A model generated the notes under the pieces. It ran no database searches. It was not told the origin of the DNA and was given only the letters and a program-made list of their open reading frames with translations. From PFJX01 sp040757575 (GTDB lineage: Bacteria > Pseudomonadota > Gammaproteobacteria > Burkholderiales > Thiobacillaceae), in NCBI GenBank assembly GCA_040757575.1, contig JBFLXA010000002.1, forward strand, positions 262,715 through 326,714: a stretch of DNA of 64,000 nucleotides. Reading direction: 5' to 3'. Numbering within the stretch: position 1 is the first letter of the stretch; every line of letters starts with the position of its first letter. The position numbers and the translations under genes were made by a program. Below are positions 8,757 to 17,805 of this stretch, piece after piece.

Positions 8757-9822
8757 ACCCGTTTTGAACGCCCCCCTGCGTCTTACCCACCTGTCCCACG
8801 GCGGCGGCTGTGGCTGCAAGATCGCCCCCGCCGTGCTGGAACAGATCCTCTCCGCCACCCCCTTCGCCAAGGGCCTGGCCAGCAGCTTCCCTGACCTGCT
8901 GGTGGGCATCGAATCCAGCGACGATGCGGCGGTGTGGAAGCTCAACGAAGAACAGGCCATCGTCGCCACCACCGATTTCTTCATGCCCATCGTCGACGAC
9001 GCCTACGAGTTCGGCCGCATCGCTGCCACCAACGCCATCTCCGATGTGTACGCCATGGGCGGCAAGCCCCTGTTTGCCCTGGCACTGGTGGGCATGCCCA
9101 TCGACAAGCTGCCCCACGACACCATCCGCCAGATACTGGCTGGCGGCGAGGCGGCGGCCAAGGCGGCGGGCATGCCAATCGCCGGGGGCCATTCCATCGA
9201 TTCCCAGGAACCCATTTACGGCCTGGTGGCCATCGGCGTGGTAGACCCCCGCAAGATCAAGAAGAACAGCGGCGCCCAGGCCGGCGACGTGCTCATCCTG
9301 GGCAAGGGCCTGGGGGTGGGTATCTACTCGGCTGCCCTGAAGAAAGACCAGCTGCCCGAAACCGGCTACCAGGCCATGATCGCCTCCACCACCCAGCTCA
9401 ACACCCCAGGGGTGGAACTGGGCCAGATGGACGGCGTGCATGCCCTGACGGATGTCACCGGCTTTGGCCTGCTGGGCCACGGGCTTGAACTGGCCCGGGG
9501 CTCAAAACTCACCGCCCGCATCGAGTTTGCCCGGGTGCCGGTGCTGCCCGGTGCGGCAGACTTGGCCCAGGCCGGCTTCGTGACCGGCGCCAGCGGCCGC
9601 AACTGGGCCAGCTACGGCAAGGGCGTGGAATTGTTCGACGGCTGTGCCGACTGGCAAAAGGCCCTCCTCACCGACCCCCAGACCAGTGGCGGGTTGCTGG
9701 TGGCCTGCTCGGCGGATGCAGCAGACGCCGTGCTGGAGGTTTTCCGCCGCCAGGGCTTCGAACGGGCCGCCGTCATCGGCCGGCTGGAGGCGGGGGAAGC
9801 CAGGGTGGCCGTCAGCGTCTGA
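8749..9822 (+). CDS. selD: Selenide, water dikinase
   Basis: A 357-residue ATP-dependent enzyme that makes selenophosphate, the selenium donor for selenocysteine and 2-selenouridine. The active-site loop reads GGGCGCKIAP near residue 20: Cys at the position that is Sec in some homologues, and the essential Lys is present. The ATP-binding AIRS fold follows (SSDDAAVW, TTDFFMPIVDD, NAISDVYAMGG), and TDVTGFGLLGH and DPQTSGGLL are conserved. Its start lies within the end of lnt, so it is translationally coupled. No selA, selB or selU gene is present here. Confidence 0.96.
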   Translation: MSEPVLNAPLRLTHLSHGGGCGCKIAPAVLEQILSATPFAKGLASSFPDLLVGIESSDDAAVWKLNEEQAIVATTDFFMPIVDDAYEFGRIAATNAISDVYAMGGKPLFALALVGMPIDKLPHDTIRQILAGGEAAAKAAGMPIAGGHSIDSQEPIYGLVAIGVVDPRKIKKNSGAQAGDVLILGKGLGVGIYSAALKKDQLPETGYQAMIASTTQLNTPGVELGQMDGVHALTDVTGFGLLGHGLELARGSKLTARIEFARVPVLPGAADLAQAGFVTGASGRNWASYGKGVELFDGCADWQKALLTDPQTSGGLLVACSADAADAVLEVFRRQGFERAAVIGRLEAGEARVAVSV

Positions 9823-9825
9823 CCC

Positions 9826-9849
9826 CCCTCTTCCCCCGGGGGGAGAGGG
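9826..9849. terminator. GC-only hairpin between convergent selD and trkH
   Basis: CCCTCTTCCCC and GGGGGAGAGGG form a near-perfect inverted repeat in the 33-bp gap between the selD stop and the convergent trkH stop. There is no T-tract on either strand, so it is only a weak candidate terminator. The C-run/G-run palindrome resembles the element inside the 5' end of prmC at 34.35 kb. Confidence 0.4.
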
Positions 9850-9855
9850 CCGATA

Positions 9856-11331
9856 TCACCTGCGCCAGAAGGCCGGTGTCAGCACCACGAGAAGCGTAAA
9901 GAGCTCGAGCCGCCCCAGCAGCATGGCGAAGGTGCATACCCAGGTCTGGAAATCCGTGAGGATGGCGTAGGTGGTGGAGGGGCCCACCTGGCCCAGGCCC
10001 GGGCCGGTGGTGTTGATGCAGGCGACGATGGCGGTGAAGGCGGTGAGCACGTCCAGACCGCTGAACGAGAGCACAAAACTCAGGCCGATGATGGACGAGA
10101 CATAGATGAAAAAGTACGCCAGTACGGCGTACATGATCTTGTCCGGCACAGTGTGGCCACCCAGCTTGATGGGGGTCTGGGCCCGGGGGTGAATCAGGCG
10201 CAGCAGTTCCCGGTGGATCTGCTTGTATAGCAGTACGGCCCGCATCATCTTGATGCCGCCGCCAGTGGAGCCTGCGCTGGTAGTGAAGCTGCACAGGAAT
10301 AGCATCCATAGGCCGGCAAACAGGGGCCATAGGCCGAAATCGGCGTTGGCGAAGCCCAGGGTGGTGGCGATCGAGATGGTGTTGAAGGTGGCGTAGCGCA
10401 GGGCAGTCGGGAAATCCAGATACATCCCTTGTGCCCACAGGTAGAGGGCCAGCATGAGGCATGAGCCCAGCACCACGCCCACGAACCAGCGCAGTTCCGG
10501 GTCTGAGAAATAGGGCCTCAGGCTGCGGCCCCGCCAGGCCAGGAAATGCATGGCGAAATTCACCCCGGCGACGAGGGCGAACACCATGGTGACGATCTCC
10601 ATGGCCACCGAGTCGAAATGGCCGAAGCTGGCGTCGTAGGACGAAAATCCCCCCAGGCCCATGACCGAGAAGGCGTGGATGAGGGCGTCCATGAAGCTCA
10701 TGCCTAGGGCGAAGTAGAGTCCCAACAAAACAATTGTCAGGATGATGTACACCACCCACAGGCCCTTGGCGGTTTCCGCCATGCGTGGGGTGAGCTTTTC
10801 ATCCTTCATGGGGCCCGGGGTTTCCGCCTTGAACATCTGCCGGCCGCCCACGCCCAACAGGGGCAGCACGGCGGTCACCAGCACGATCACCCCCATGCCT
10901 CCCAGCCAGTGGAGCTCCGTGCGCCACAGGTTGATGGAAGCGGGCAGTTTGTCCAGGCCGGAGAGCACGGTGGCGCCGGTGGTAGTGAGGCCGGACATGG
11001 TCTCGAAATAGGCGTCGGTGAAGCTCAGGTCCGGCAGGTAGAACAGCAAGGGCAGGGCGGCGAACAGGGGCGTGAGCACCCAAGTGAGCACTACCAGCAG
11101 AATGCCGTCCCGGAGCTTCAGTTCCCGCCGCCAGTGACGGCCTAGCAGCCACAGGAGGGCGCCACTGCCCAGGGTGATGAGCACGGCTTCGTCATAGGCC
11201 CGCATGGCCCCGTCCCGGGTCCATTCAGACACTGCCACCGGCAAAAGCATGGCCATGCCGAACACACCGATGATGAGGCCCAGCACGTGCAGCAAGGGGA
11301 GCACGTGGGACAGCCGGTTTGCGCGGGGCAT
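9856..11331 (-). CDS. trkH: Trk potassium uptake protein TrkH (second copy)
   Basis: A 491-residue membrane protein of the TrkH/TrkG/KtrB superfamily, with about ten hydrophobic helices and the four re-entrant selectivity loops (ETMSGLTTTGATVL, SVMGLGGFSSYDAS, SAGSTGGGIKMM, INTTGPGLGQVG). It forms the potassium pore of Trk and needs TrkA for gating. It lies 3 bp downstream of a second, closely similar trkH on the same strand, the two being an obvious tandem duplication. Both copies look intact, with all four loops kept. Confidence 0.93.
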   Translation of the reverse strand: MPRANRLSHVLPLLHVLGLIIGVFGMAMLLPVAVSEWTRDGAMRAYDEAVLITLGSGALLWLLGRHWRRELKLRDGILLVVLTWVLTPLFAALPLLFYLPDLSFTDAYFETMSGLTTTGATVLSGLDKLPASINLWRTELHWLGGMGVIVLVTAVLPLLGVGGRQMFKAETPGPMKDEKLTPRMAETAKGLWVVYIILTIVLLGLYFALGMSFMDALIHAFSVMGLGGFSSYDASFGHFDSVAMEIVTMVFALVAGVNFAMHFLAWRGRSLRPYFSDPELRWFVGVVLGSCLMLALYLWAQGMYLDFPTALRYATFNTISIATTLGFANADFGLWPLFAGLWMLFLCSFTTSAGSTGGGIKMMRAVLLYKQIHRELLRLIHPRAQTPIKLGGHTVPDKIMYAVLAYFFIYVSSIIGLSFVLSFSGLDVLTAFTAIVACINTTGPGLGQVGPSTTYAILTDFQTWVCTFAMLLGRLELFTLLVVLTPAFWRR

Positions 11332-11334
11332 GTT

Positions 11335-12807
11335 CTATCTGCGCCAGAAGGCAGGGGTCAACACCACCAGCAAGGTGAACAGTTCCAGCCGTCCCAGCAG
11401 CATGGCGAAGCTGCACACCGCAGTCTGGAAATCCGTCAGCACCGCGTAGGTGGTGGCGGGGCCCACGTTGCCCAGGCCTGGGCCGGTGTTGTTGATGCAG
11501 GCCACCACGGCGGAAAAGGCGGTGAGCACGTCCAGTCCGGTAAAGGAGAGCACGAAGGACAAAGAGACGATGGAGGCCACGTAGATGAACAGGAAGGCCA
11601 GCACGGCGTAGATGATCTTGTTGGGCACCACGTCGCCTCCCAGGCGCAGGGGGATCTGGGCATTGGGGTGGATGAGTTTTTGCAGTTCCCGGTACACCTG
11701 CTTGTAGAGCAGGATGGCCCGCATCATCTTGATGCCGCCTCCGGTGGAGCCGGCACCGGTGGAAAAGCTGCACAGGAACATCATCCACAGGCCGGCGAAG
11801 AAGGGCCACTGGCCGTAGTCCGTGGTGGCGAAGCCCAGGGTGGTGGCGACGGAGATGGTGTTGAACATCGCGTAGCGCAGGGCGCTGGGCAGGTCCAGGA
11901 AGATGTCCCGTTGCCAGAGCAGTAAAGCCAGGATCAGTCCGCTGCCGAGGACAAAACCCAGGAACCAGCGCAGTTCGGGGTCGTGGGCGTAGAGGCTGAA
12001 GCGACGGAGGCGGAAAAAGCCGAAATGGGTGGCGAAGTTAACCCCGGCCACCAATGCGAAAACCGCCACAGCTATTTCCAGGTACACCGAGTCAAAGTAG
12101 CCCAGGCTGGCGTCATGGGAAGAGAAACCTCCCAGGCCCATGACCGAGAAGGCATGCACCACGGCGTCGAAAAAACTCATGCCCAGTGCCCATAGAACGC
12201 TGATGCAGAGGGTGGTCAGTATCACGTACACCACCCAGAAACCCTTGGCGGTCTCCGCCATGCGAGGGGTGAGCTTCTGGTCCTTCATGGGGGTGGGGGT
12301 TTCCGCCTTGTACATCTGCCGCCCCCCGACGCCTAGCAGAGGCAGAACGGCGGTCACCAGCACGATGACTCCTAGGCCGCCGATCCAGTGCAGCTGGGCA
12401 CGCCACAGGTTGATGGAGTTGGGCAGGTCGTCCAAGCCGGAAAGCACCGTGGCCCCGGTGGCGGTGAGGCCGGACATGGCCTCGAAATACACGTCCGCCA
12501 GGGGCAGGTGGGGCATGTAGATGGCCAGGGGAATGGCGGCGAAACCGGGCAGCAGGGTCCAGGTGAGTACTACCAGCAGGATGCCGTCCCGGGCCTTCAG
12601 TTCCCTCTTCCAGCGCACGCCGATCAGCCAGAGCAGGGCGCCGATGCCCATCGTGACAACCACGCCCCAGTCGTAGGCCCGCTGGGCACCGTCCCGGGTG
12701 ATCTCCGCCAGCAGCAGGGGCACCAGCATGGACAGGCCGAACACCAGAATGATCAAGCCCAGCACATGCAGGATGGGAAACACCCGTCGGACGAACTCAC
12801 CAATCAT
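11335..12807 (-). CDS. trkH: Trk potassium uptake protein TrkH (first copy)
   Basis: A 490-residue TrkH homologue with the same loop motifs as its neighbour (EAMSGLTATGATVL, SVMGLGGFSSHDAS, GAGSTGGGIKMM, INNTGPGLGNVG). It lies 9 bp downstream of trkA and 3 bp upstream of the other trkH, so trkA-trkH-trkH reads as one operon. Duplicated pore subunits may let the cell make two transporters with different affinity or ion dependence sharing one TrkA, as E. coli does with TrkH and TrkG. The sequence alone does not say which copy does what. Confidence 0.93.
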   Translation of the reverse strand: MIGEFVRRVFPILHVLGLIILVFGLSMLVPLLLAEITRDGAQRAYDWGVVVTMGIGALLWLIGVRWKRELKARDGILLVVLTWTLLPGFAAIPLAIYMPHLPLADVYFEAMSGLTATGATVLSGLDDLPNSINLWRAQLHWIGGLGVIVLVTAVLPLLGVGGRQMYKAETPTPMKDQKLTPRMAETAKGFWVVYVILTTLCISVLWALGMSFFDAVVHAFSVMGLGGFSSHDASLGYFDSVYLEIAVAVFALVAGVNFATHFGFFRLRRFSLYAHDPELRWFLGFVLGSGLILALLLWQRDIFLDLPSALRYAMFNTISVATTLGFATTDYGQWPFFAGLWMMFLCSFSTGAGSTGGGIKMMRAILLYKQVYRELQKLIHPNAQIPLRLGGDVVPNKIIYAVLAFLFIYVASIVSLSFVLSFTGLDVLTAFSAVVACINNTGPGLGNVGPATTYAVLTDFQTAVCSFAMLLGRLELFTLLVVLTPAFWRR

Positions 12808-12816
12808 GGCCCGCGC

Positions 12817-14190
12817 CTAGAAGAAACCCAGCCCCACCTGGAACAGCTTTTCCACCTTGGGAATCAGGCGCTTGTGGGGAACGAACAGGATCAGGTGATC
12901 CTCGTTCTGGATGACGCTGTCGTGGTGGGCGATGATCACCTCGCTGCCCCGCAGGATGGCGCCGATGGAGACCCCTTCCGGCAGTTCCACCTCGTCGATG
13001 CGGCGGTTCACCAGTTTGGAGGATTTGGCGTCGCCGTGGACCACCGCTTCCAGGGCCTCTGCCGCACCCCGGCGCAGGCTGTGCACCACTGCCATGTGGC
13101 CTCGGCGGATGTGGGTAAGCAGGGGGCCGATGGTGGCCTGGGCGGGGGAGAGGGCGATGTCGATCTCGCCCCCTTGCAGCAGGTCTACATAGGTGGAGCG
13201 GTTGATCAGGGCGATGACCTTGCGGGCCCCCAGCCGCTTGGCCAGCAGGGAGGACATGATGTTGTCCTCGTCATCGTTGGTGAGGGCGCAGAACACGTCC
13301 ATGTCCTCGATGTTCTCTTCCAGCAACAGGTCTTCGTCGGTGCCGTTGCCGGTGAGTACCAGGGTGTGCTTGAGCTGCTGGGCCAGGATCTGGGTGTTCT
13401 TCTTGTTGTGGTCGATGAGCTTGACCTCGTAATGCTCTTCCAGGGTGGCGGCCAGGCGCCGGCCGATGTTGCCGCCGCCGACGATCATGATGCGGCGCAC
13501 GCTCTTGTCGGCCCGGCGCATTTCCTTCATGACCGCGCGGATGTTCTCCGTGGCGGCGATGAAGAAGATCTCGTCGTCGTTCTGGATGACGGTGCGGCCC
13601 TCGGGGACGATGGTGCGGTCCCGGCGGAAGATGGCCGCCACCCGGGCGTCCAGGCCCGGCAGGTGCTTTTGCAGATCCCGCAGCTCGTGTCCCACCAGAG
13701 GGCCTCCAGCCCGGGCCTTCATGGCCACCAGCCGGGCCCGGCCCTGGCCGAAATCCACCACCTGGAGGGCCTCCGGATAGTCGATGAGCTTTCTCAGGTA
13801 GTCGGTGATCTCTTGTTCCGGGGAGATGACGTGGTCCACCGCGAAGGTGTCCGCGCTGAACAGTTCCGGGTGTTTCATGTAATCCAGGGAGCGGATGCGG
13901 GCGATCTTGGTGGGAATGTTGAACAGGGTGCCCGCCAGCTTGCAGGCGACGATGTTGGTTTCGTCGTTGAGGGTCACCGCCACCAGCATGTCGGCGTCAT
14001 CGGCCCCCGCCTGGCGCAGGATGGAGGGATGGGAGGCAGGACCCTGAACCGTGCGCAGGTCGAACCGATCCTGGAGGGCGGCCAGCTTGTCCGAGTCCAC
14101 GTCCACCATGGTCAGGTCGTTGCCTTCCCGCACCAGGTGTTCCGCCAGGTTGGAGCCCACCTGGCCGGCGCCGAGGATGATGATTTTCAT
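12817..14190 (-). CDS. trkA: Trk system regulatory subunit TrkA
   Basis: A 457-residue cytoplasmic protein with two tandem RCK units, each a Rossmann NAD(H)-binding domain plus an RCK-C ligand domain. The first nucleotide loop is IILGAGQVGSNLAEHL at residues 3-18; the second is IMIVGGGNIGRRLA near residue 233. Length and order match canonical TrkA. It gates the two TrkH pores encoded just downstream. A dispersed repeat separates it from ntrX upstream, so it could have its own promoter. Confidence 0.95.
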   Translation of the reverse strand: MKIIILGAGQVGSNLAEHLVREGNDLTMVDVDSDKLAALQDRFDLRTVQGPASHPSILRQAGADDADMLVAVTLNDETNIVACKLAGTLFNIPTKIARIRSLDYMKHPELFSADTFAVDHVISPEQEITDYLRKLIDYPEALQVVDFGQGRARLVAMKARAGGPLVGHELRDLQKHLPGLDARVAAIFRRDRTIVPEGRTVIQNDDEIFFIAATENIRAVMKEMRRADKSVRRIMIVGGGNIGRRLAATLEEHYEVKLIDHNKKNTQILAQQLKHTLVLTGNGTDEDLLLEENIEDMDVFCALTNDDEDNIMSSLLAKRLGARKVIALINRSTYVDLLQGGEIDIALSPAQATIGPLLTHIRRGHMAVVHSLRRGAAEALEAVVHGDAKSSKLVNRRIDEVELPEGVSIGAILRGSEVIIAHHDSVIQNEDHLILFVPHKRLIPKVEKLFQVGLGFF

Positions 14191-14198
14191 GTCTTGTG

Positions 14199-14291
14199 GT
14201 GAAGGGTAAAGGGGGAAGGGGGAAGGGTGGCATTGGGGAGTTTAGACCCTTCCCCCTTGAGCGCCGAAGGCGCGGACTCTTCACCCTTTAC
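14199..14291. repeat. Dispersed G-rich/C-rich repeat, copy A
   Basis: This intergenic block between ntrX and trkA begins with GTGAAGGGTAAAGGGGGAAG and ends with TTCACCCTTTAC. It contains CTTGAGCGCCGAAGGCGCG. The same three parts, in part as reverse complement, occur at 53296-53399. It separates two transcription units on the minus strand and may act as a fold or terminator. No T-tract is seen. Confidence 0.7.
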
Positions 14292-14296
14292 GGGCA

Positions 14297-15553
14297 TCAT
14301 TTTTCCTTTCCCGGGGCCTCGATGCCCAGTTGCTTCACCTTCCGGTACAGGTTGGTGCGGTCCAGGCCGGCCCGTTCCGCAGCCCGGCTCATGCCCCAGT
14401 TGCATTCGTCCAGCAAGGCTTCTAGGTAGGCTTTTTCGAACAGGTCCCGGGCTTCCTTCAGGGGGAGGTGGAGCATGAGGTCGATGCCGCTGGCGTGGCT
14501 ACCCTTGCGACTGGGACCCAGAATGGCCTTGATCTCGGCGGCCTCAATGGGCGTGTCGCCGCCTCCCAGGGCCAGGCGGTCCACCAGTCCTTCCAGTTCA
14601 GCCAGGTTCTCCGGCCAGTCGTGGCTGGTCAGTGCGTTGAGGGCACCGTCGGCGAATTTGCGCGGCGCCACCAGCAGCCGGGCGCAGGCGTCTTCAAGCA
14701 TGCGCTTGGCCAGGACGGGCACGTCTTCGCGCCGGTCCCGCAGGGGGGGGAGCTCCACCACGGCGTGGACCAGCAGATCGTGCAGGTCCTGGTTGAGGCG
14801 GTTGTCTGAAAGCAGTTCGGCAAGGGGGGTCTGGGTGGCCACGGCCACCCGGGTGCCGAATTCTGCACGCCGGTGGATGAGCAGAACCAGGCCCCGCTGC
14901 TGCATGGCGTTAAGCACGGCCAGATCTGGTACGAACACCAGGCCGCCCCGAGCCTGGGCGAGGATTTCCGCCGGCTGGTTGGCCAGGGTGGCCGGCACGT
15001 CCACCCGCAGGAAGGGGCCGTTGGGCGGGGTCAAGTAGTGCGCGGCGATTTCTTCGCCGGCGCCGGGCTCCGCCAGGAAGGCAACGGGCAGGCCGGCCGC
15101 CACCGCCAGGTTGAGGCGCTGGGTGAGCCGCTGGATGGCCTCGCCCGTGCCCAGGGCGGAAAGGTCACCGGTGGTGTTTGGCTTGGACGGCTTGGCGTCC
15201 ATGGCCTTTTTGACCGTCTCCAGCAACTGCTTGTAGGCGATGGGCTTTTCAAGGTAGTCGAAGGCGCCAAGGCGGGTGGCTTCCACGGCGGTGTGCACGG
15301 TGCCATGGCCGGACATCATGACCACGGGCATGGTGAGTCGTCCCTGGGTCTTCCATTCCTTCAGAAGGGTGACGCCGTCCACGTCAGGCATCCAGATATC
15401 CAGCAGCACCAGGTCCGGTATGCGTTCTTCCAGAGCGGCACGGGCAGTGCTGCCGTTCTCGGCCATGCGGACTTCGTAGCCCTCTTCTTCCAGGATTTCC
15501 CGCATGAGTTCGCGGATGCCAGGCTCGTCATCCACCACCAGGATCTCAGACAT
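14297..15553 (-). CDS. ntrX: NtrX-like response regulator with a degenerate AAA+ domain
   Basis: A 418-residue protein built like NtrX: receiver domain (acidic DDEP at 8-11, phospho-acceptor Asp52 in LLDIWMPD), a central AAA+-derived domain, and a Fis-type helix-turn-helix at the C-terminus (MSRAAERAGLDRTNLYRKVK). The central domain is degraded: the Walker A segment reads EPGAGEEIA with Glu in place of the catalytic Lys, the GAFTGA loop is missing, and Walker B reads GGLVFVPDL. It should therefore bind DNA but not hydrolyse ATP or activate sigma-54. The 8-bp overlap with ntrY marks it as that kinase's partner. The ATG at 15553 is chosen because the receiver fold begins there. Confidence 0.85.
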   Translation of the reverse strand: MSEILVVDDEPGIRELMREILEEEGYEVRMAENGSTARAALEERIPDLVLLDIWMPDVDGVTLLKEWKTQGRLTMPVVMMSGHGTVHTAVEATRLGAFDYLEKPIAYKQLLETVKKAMDAKPSKPNTTGDLSALGTGEAIQRLTQRLNLAVAAGLPVAFLAEPGAGEEIAAHYLTPPNGPFLRVDVPATLANQPAEILAQARGGLVFVPDLAVLNAMQQRGLVLLIHRRAEFGTRVAVATQTPLAELLSDNRLNQDLHDLLVHAVVELPPLRDRREDVPVLAKRMLEDACARLLVAPRKFADGALNALTSHDWPENLAELEGLVDRLALGGGDTPIEAAEIKAILGPSRKGSHASGIDLMLHLPLKEARDLFEKAYLEALLDECNWGMSRAAERAGLDRTNLYRKVKQLGIEAPGKEK

Positions 15554-17714
15554 CGTGTTGTTCCTCTTGGGCTTTCTTGTCGGACAGGGCGGGCAGTCGC
15601 ACACACACCTGGGCACCGCCCTGCTCCAGGTTGCTCACCGCAATACTGCCATGGTGTTCTTCCACGATCTTTTTTACCACAGCCAGGCCCAGGCCCGTGC
15701 CTTTTGGTTTCGTGGTCGCATAGGGCTCGAACAGCCGTCCCTGGAGTTCCACCGGGAAACCGGGGCCGTTGTCTTCGACGCACAGGTCCACATGGTCGCC
15801 ATGGGCCTGGGTGAACACCCGTATGCGTGCCGGCGTGCCTTCGGGCACCGCCTCCTGGCCGTTCTTGATCAGGTTTACCAGGACCTGGCGCAGCAGGGAA
15901 GGGTCGCCGGCAACAGGGTAGAGGTTTTCCGCCAGTTGGATGTCCAGGTTCAGGCTGTCTTCATAGAGATGGGTCACTTCAGTGACCAGGGCATTGATGT
16001 CCAGACGCTCGATGCGGGGGGAGGGTAGCCGAGCGTACTGGGCGAAAGCGTCCACCAGTCCTTTCATGGCGCTCACCTGGCCGACGATGGTGGCCGTGGC
16101 CCGGGTGAGGATGTCCCGGGCCGGACCCTCCAGCCGGTCCGCCAGCTTGGCTTCCAGGCGTTCGGCGGAGAGCTGGATGGGGGTGAGGGGGTTCTTGATC
16201 TCGTGGGCCATGCGGCGGGCGGCCTCGCCCCAGGCAGCGTTGCGCTGGGCCTGCATGAGCTGGGTCACGTCGTCCAGTACCAGGGCGTAATCCGGCGTGT
16301 CGCTGCCGGAAAGGGGGGCGCCCCGGGCAAGCAGTACGCGGCTGCCCTGGGCTGTGACCAGTTCCAGTTGTTCCAGCCAGGTCTGGGTGGGGTTGGCGCG
16401 GAAGTGTTCGGCCATTTCGGCAGCGAACCGGCCGAGGCTGTCGCCTATGGGGCCATCCGCGCTATTCAGGCCCCAGGCGGTGAGTTTGCGGCCTTCCAGT
16501 GCAGTCCTCTCCACACCCAGGATGGCGGCGACGGCCGGATTGGCCAGACGCACCCGCAGGTCGTGGTCCAGGGTGACCACGCCAGTGGTGACGCTGGCCA
16601 ACACCCCTTCCAGATAGGCATTGGCTTCCAGTACCTTCTCCTGGCGTTCTTCGGCGATGGCCCGGGCGTCCGCCAGCTGGCGGGTCATGCGGTTGAAGGA
16701 GTGGGTGAGCATGCCCAGTTCGTCCCGGCTGGCGACGGTGGCCACCTGGGTGAAATCCCCCCGGGCCACCGCCCGGGTGCCCCGGGCCAGGGCCCGTAGT
16801 GGAGAGGCCAGGCGTTCGGACAGCAGGAAGGCCAGGGAAAAGGCGGAGAACAGGGCCAGGGCAAGGGCAAGGGTGAGGGAGATGCCGTACAGGCGCTTCA
16901 GGCCCAGGCGGGAGACTTCCAGTTCCTGGTAACTCTGCCGGGCGTTTTCCACTTCCTGTGCGTCAGCCGCCAGTTGGCGGGGGACCGGGTGGATGACCTG
17001 GAGCAGCCGCAGTTTCTCGCTCAGGCTGACAAGGTTGACCGGCACCACTACCCGTACCAGGATGCCGCCTTCCTGGTCGGCGGGTTGGAGGCGGGACCAG
17101 GGCTGTTGCAGTTTGGCCTGCCAGATGGCCCCGGAATCCGGCGGGCTGGGCAGGAGGCTGCTCCCCGTGTCCGAGGAAAACCCAAGCATGCGGCCGTTTT
17201 CGTCAAACAGGGCGGCATCCTGGAGGCCCGCTAGTTCACGCAGTTCGTCCAGCCGGCTGGTGTGCAGTATGGGGGGCAGTTCCGCCAGTTGCTGGGCCAT
17301 GTGCTCGCTCTTGCGCACCACCTCACGCTGTACGTGCTCCAGGGCGGAGCGGCCCAGGGACAGGCCCCCGTCCAGGGCTTTTTCCATGCGCACGTCGAAC
17401 CAGGATTCGATGGAACTGACCAGAAACTGCACCGAGACGCCGTACACCACCAGGCCGGGCACCAGGCCCATGAGACCGATGATGAGGAACAGCCGGGCGG
17501 TGAGCTTGGCGCCGAACACCCCGGCGCGGATGCGGCGTACCAGAAGGAATATCTGGTAGGCGATGAGGACCGCCAGGCCCCCGGCGGAAGCCACGGTGAT
17601 GCCCAGCAGGAGGGGGATGTTGCCGGCGAAGAACGAGGTGTTGTCCGCAGCCAGGGACAGCAGGCCGATGAGCAGGGCGCCAAGGACGAAGCTGATGCCG
17701 ACCAGATAGGCCAT
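15546..17714 (-). CDS. ntrY: NtrY-like nitrogen/redox sensor histidine kinase
   Basis: A 722-residue membrane kinase. Several hydrophobic helices occupy about residues 1-100, a periplasmic or linker region follows, and another helix lies near residue 290. HAMP (SPLRALARGTRAVARGDF), PAS (EGVLASVTTGVVTLD) and HisKA domains come next; the phospho-acceptor His is in RRMAHEIKNPLTPIQ. The ATPase domain has NLIKNGQEAV, DNGPGF and GTGLGLAVVKKI. This is the standard NtrY layout. It overlaps ntrX by 8 bp. NtrY/NtrX control nitrogen metabolism or respiratory genes in various proteobacteria; the target here is unknown. Confidence 0.93.
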   Translation of the reverse strand: MAYLVGISFVLGALLIGLLSLAADNTSFFAGNIPLLLGITVASAGGLAVLIAYQIFLLVRRIRAGVFGAKLTARLFLIIGLMGLVPGLVVYGVSVQFLVSSIESWFDVRMEKALDGGLSLGRSALEHVQREVVRKSEHMAQQLAELPPILHTSRLDELRELAGLQDAALFDENGRMLGFSSDTGSSLLPSPPDSGAIWQAKLQQPWSRLQPADQEGGILVRVVVPVNLVSLSEKLRLLQVIHPVPRQLAADAQEVENARQSYQELEVSRLGLKRLYGISLTLALALALFSAFSLAFLLSERLASPLRALARGTRAVARGDFTQVATVASRDELGMLTHSFNRMTRQLADARAIAEERQEKVLEANAYLEGVLASVTTGVVTLDHDLRVRLANPAVAAILGVERTALEGRKLTAWGLNSADGPIGDSLGRFAAEMAEHFRANPTQTWLEQLELVTAQGSRVLLARGAPLSGSDTPDYALVLDDVTQLMQAQRNAAWGEAARRMAHEIKNPLTPIQLSAERLEAKLADRLEGPARDILTRATATIVGQVSAMKGLVDAFAQYARLPSPRIERLDINALVTEVTHLYEDSLNLDIQLAENLYPVAGDPSLLRQVLVNLIKNGQEAVPEGTPARIRVFTQAHGDHVDLCVEDNGPGFPVELQGRLFEPYATTKPKGTGLGLAVVKKIVEEHHGSIAVSNLEQGGAQVCVRLPALSDKKAQEEQHDV

Positions 17715-17805
17715 TACCGGGGTATGAGACGTGAAGTGTTGTGGGGCACGATGGGCTCAAAGGACGCCTGTCCTGTTCCCAGGTCCTTTGACTGGGTCTG
17801 ACCCA

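Noticed and set aside
8749..9822. In-frame UGA for selenocysteine in selD
   Set aside because: The position has a Cys codon, so no recoding is needed.
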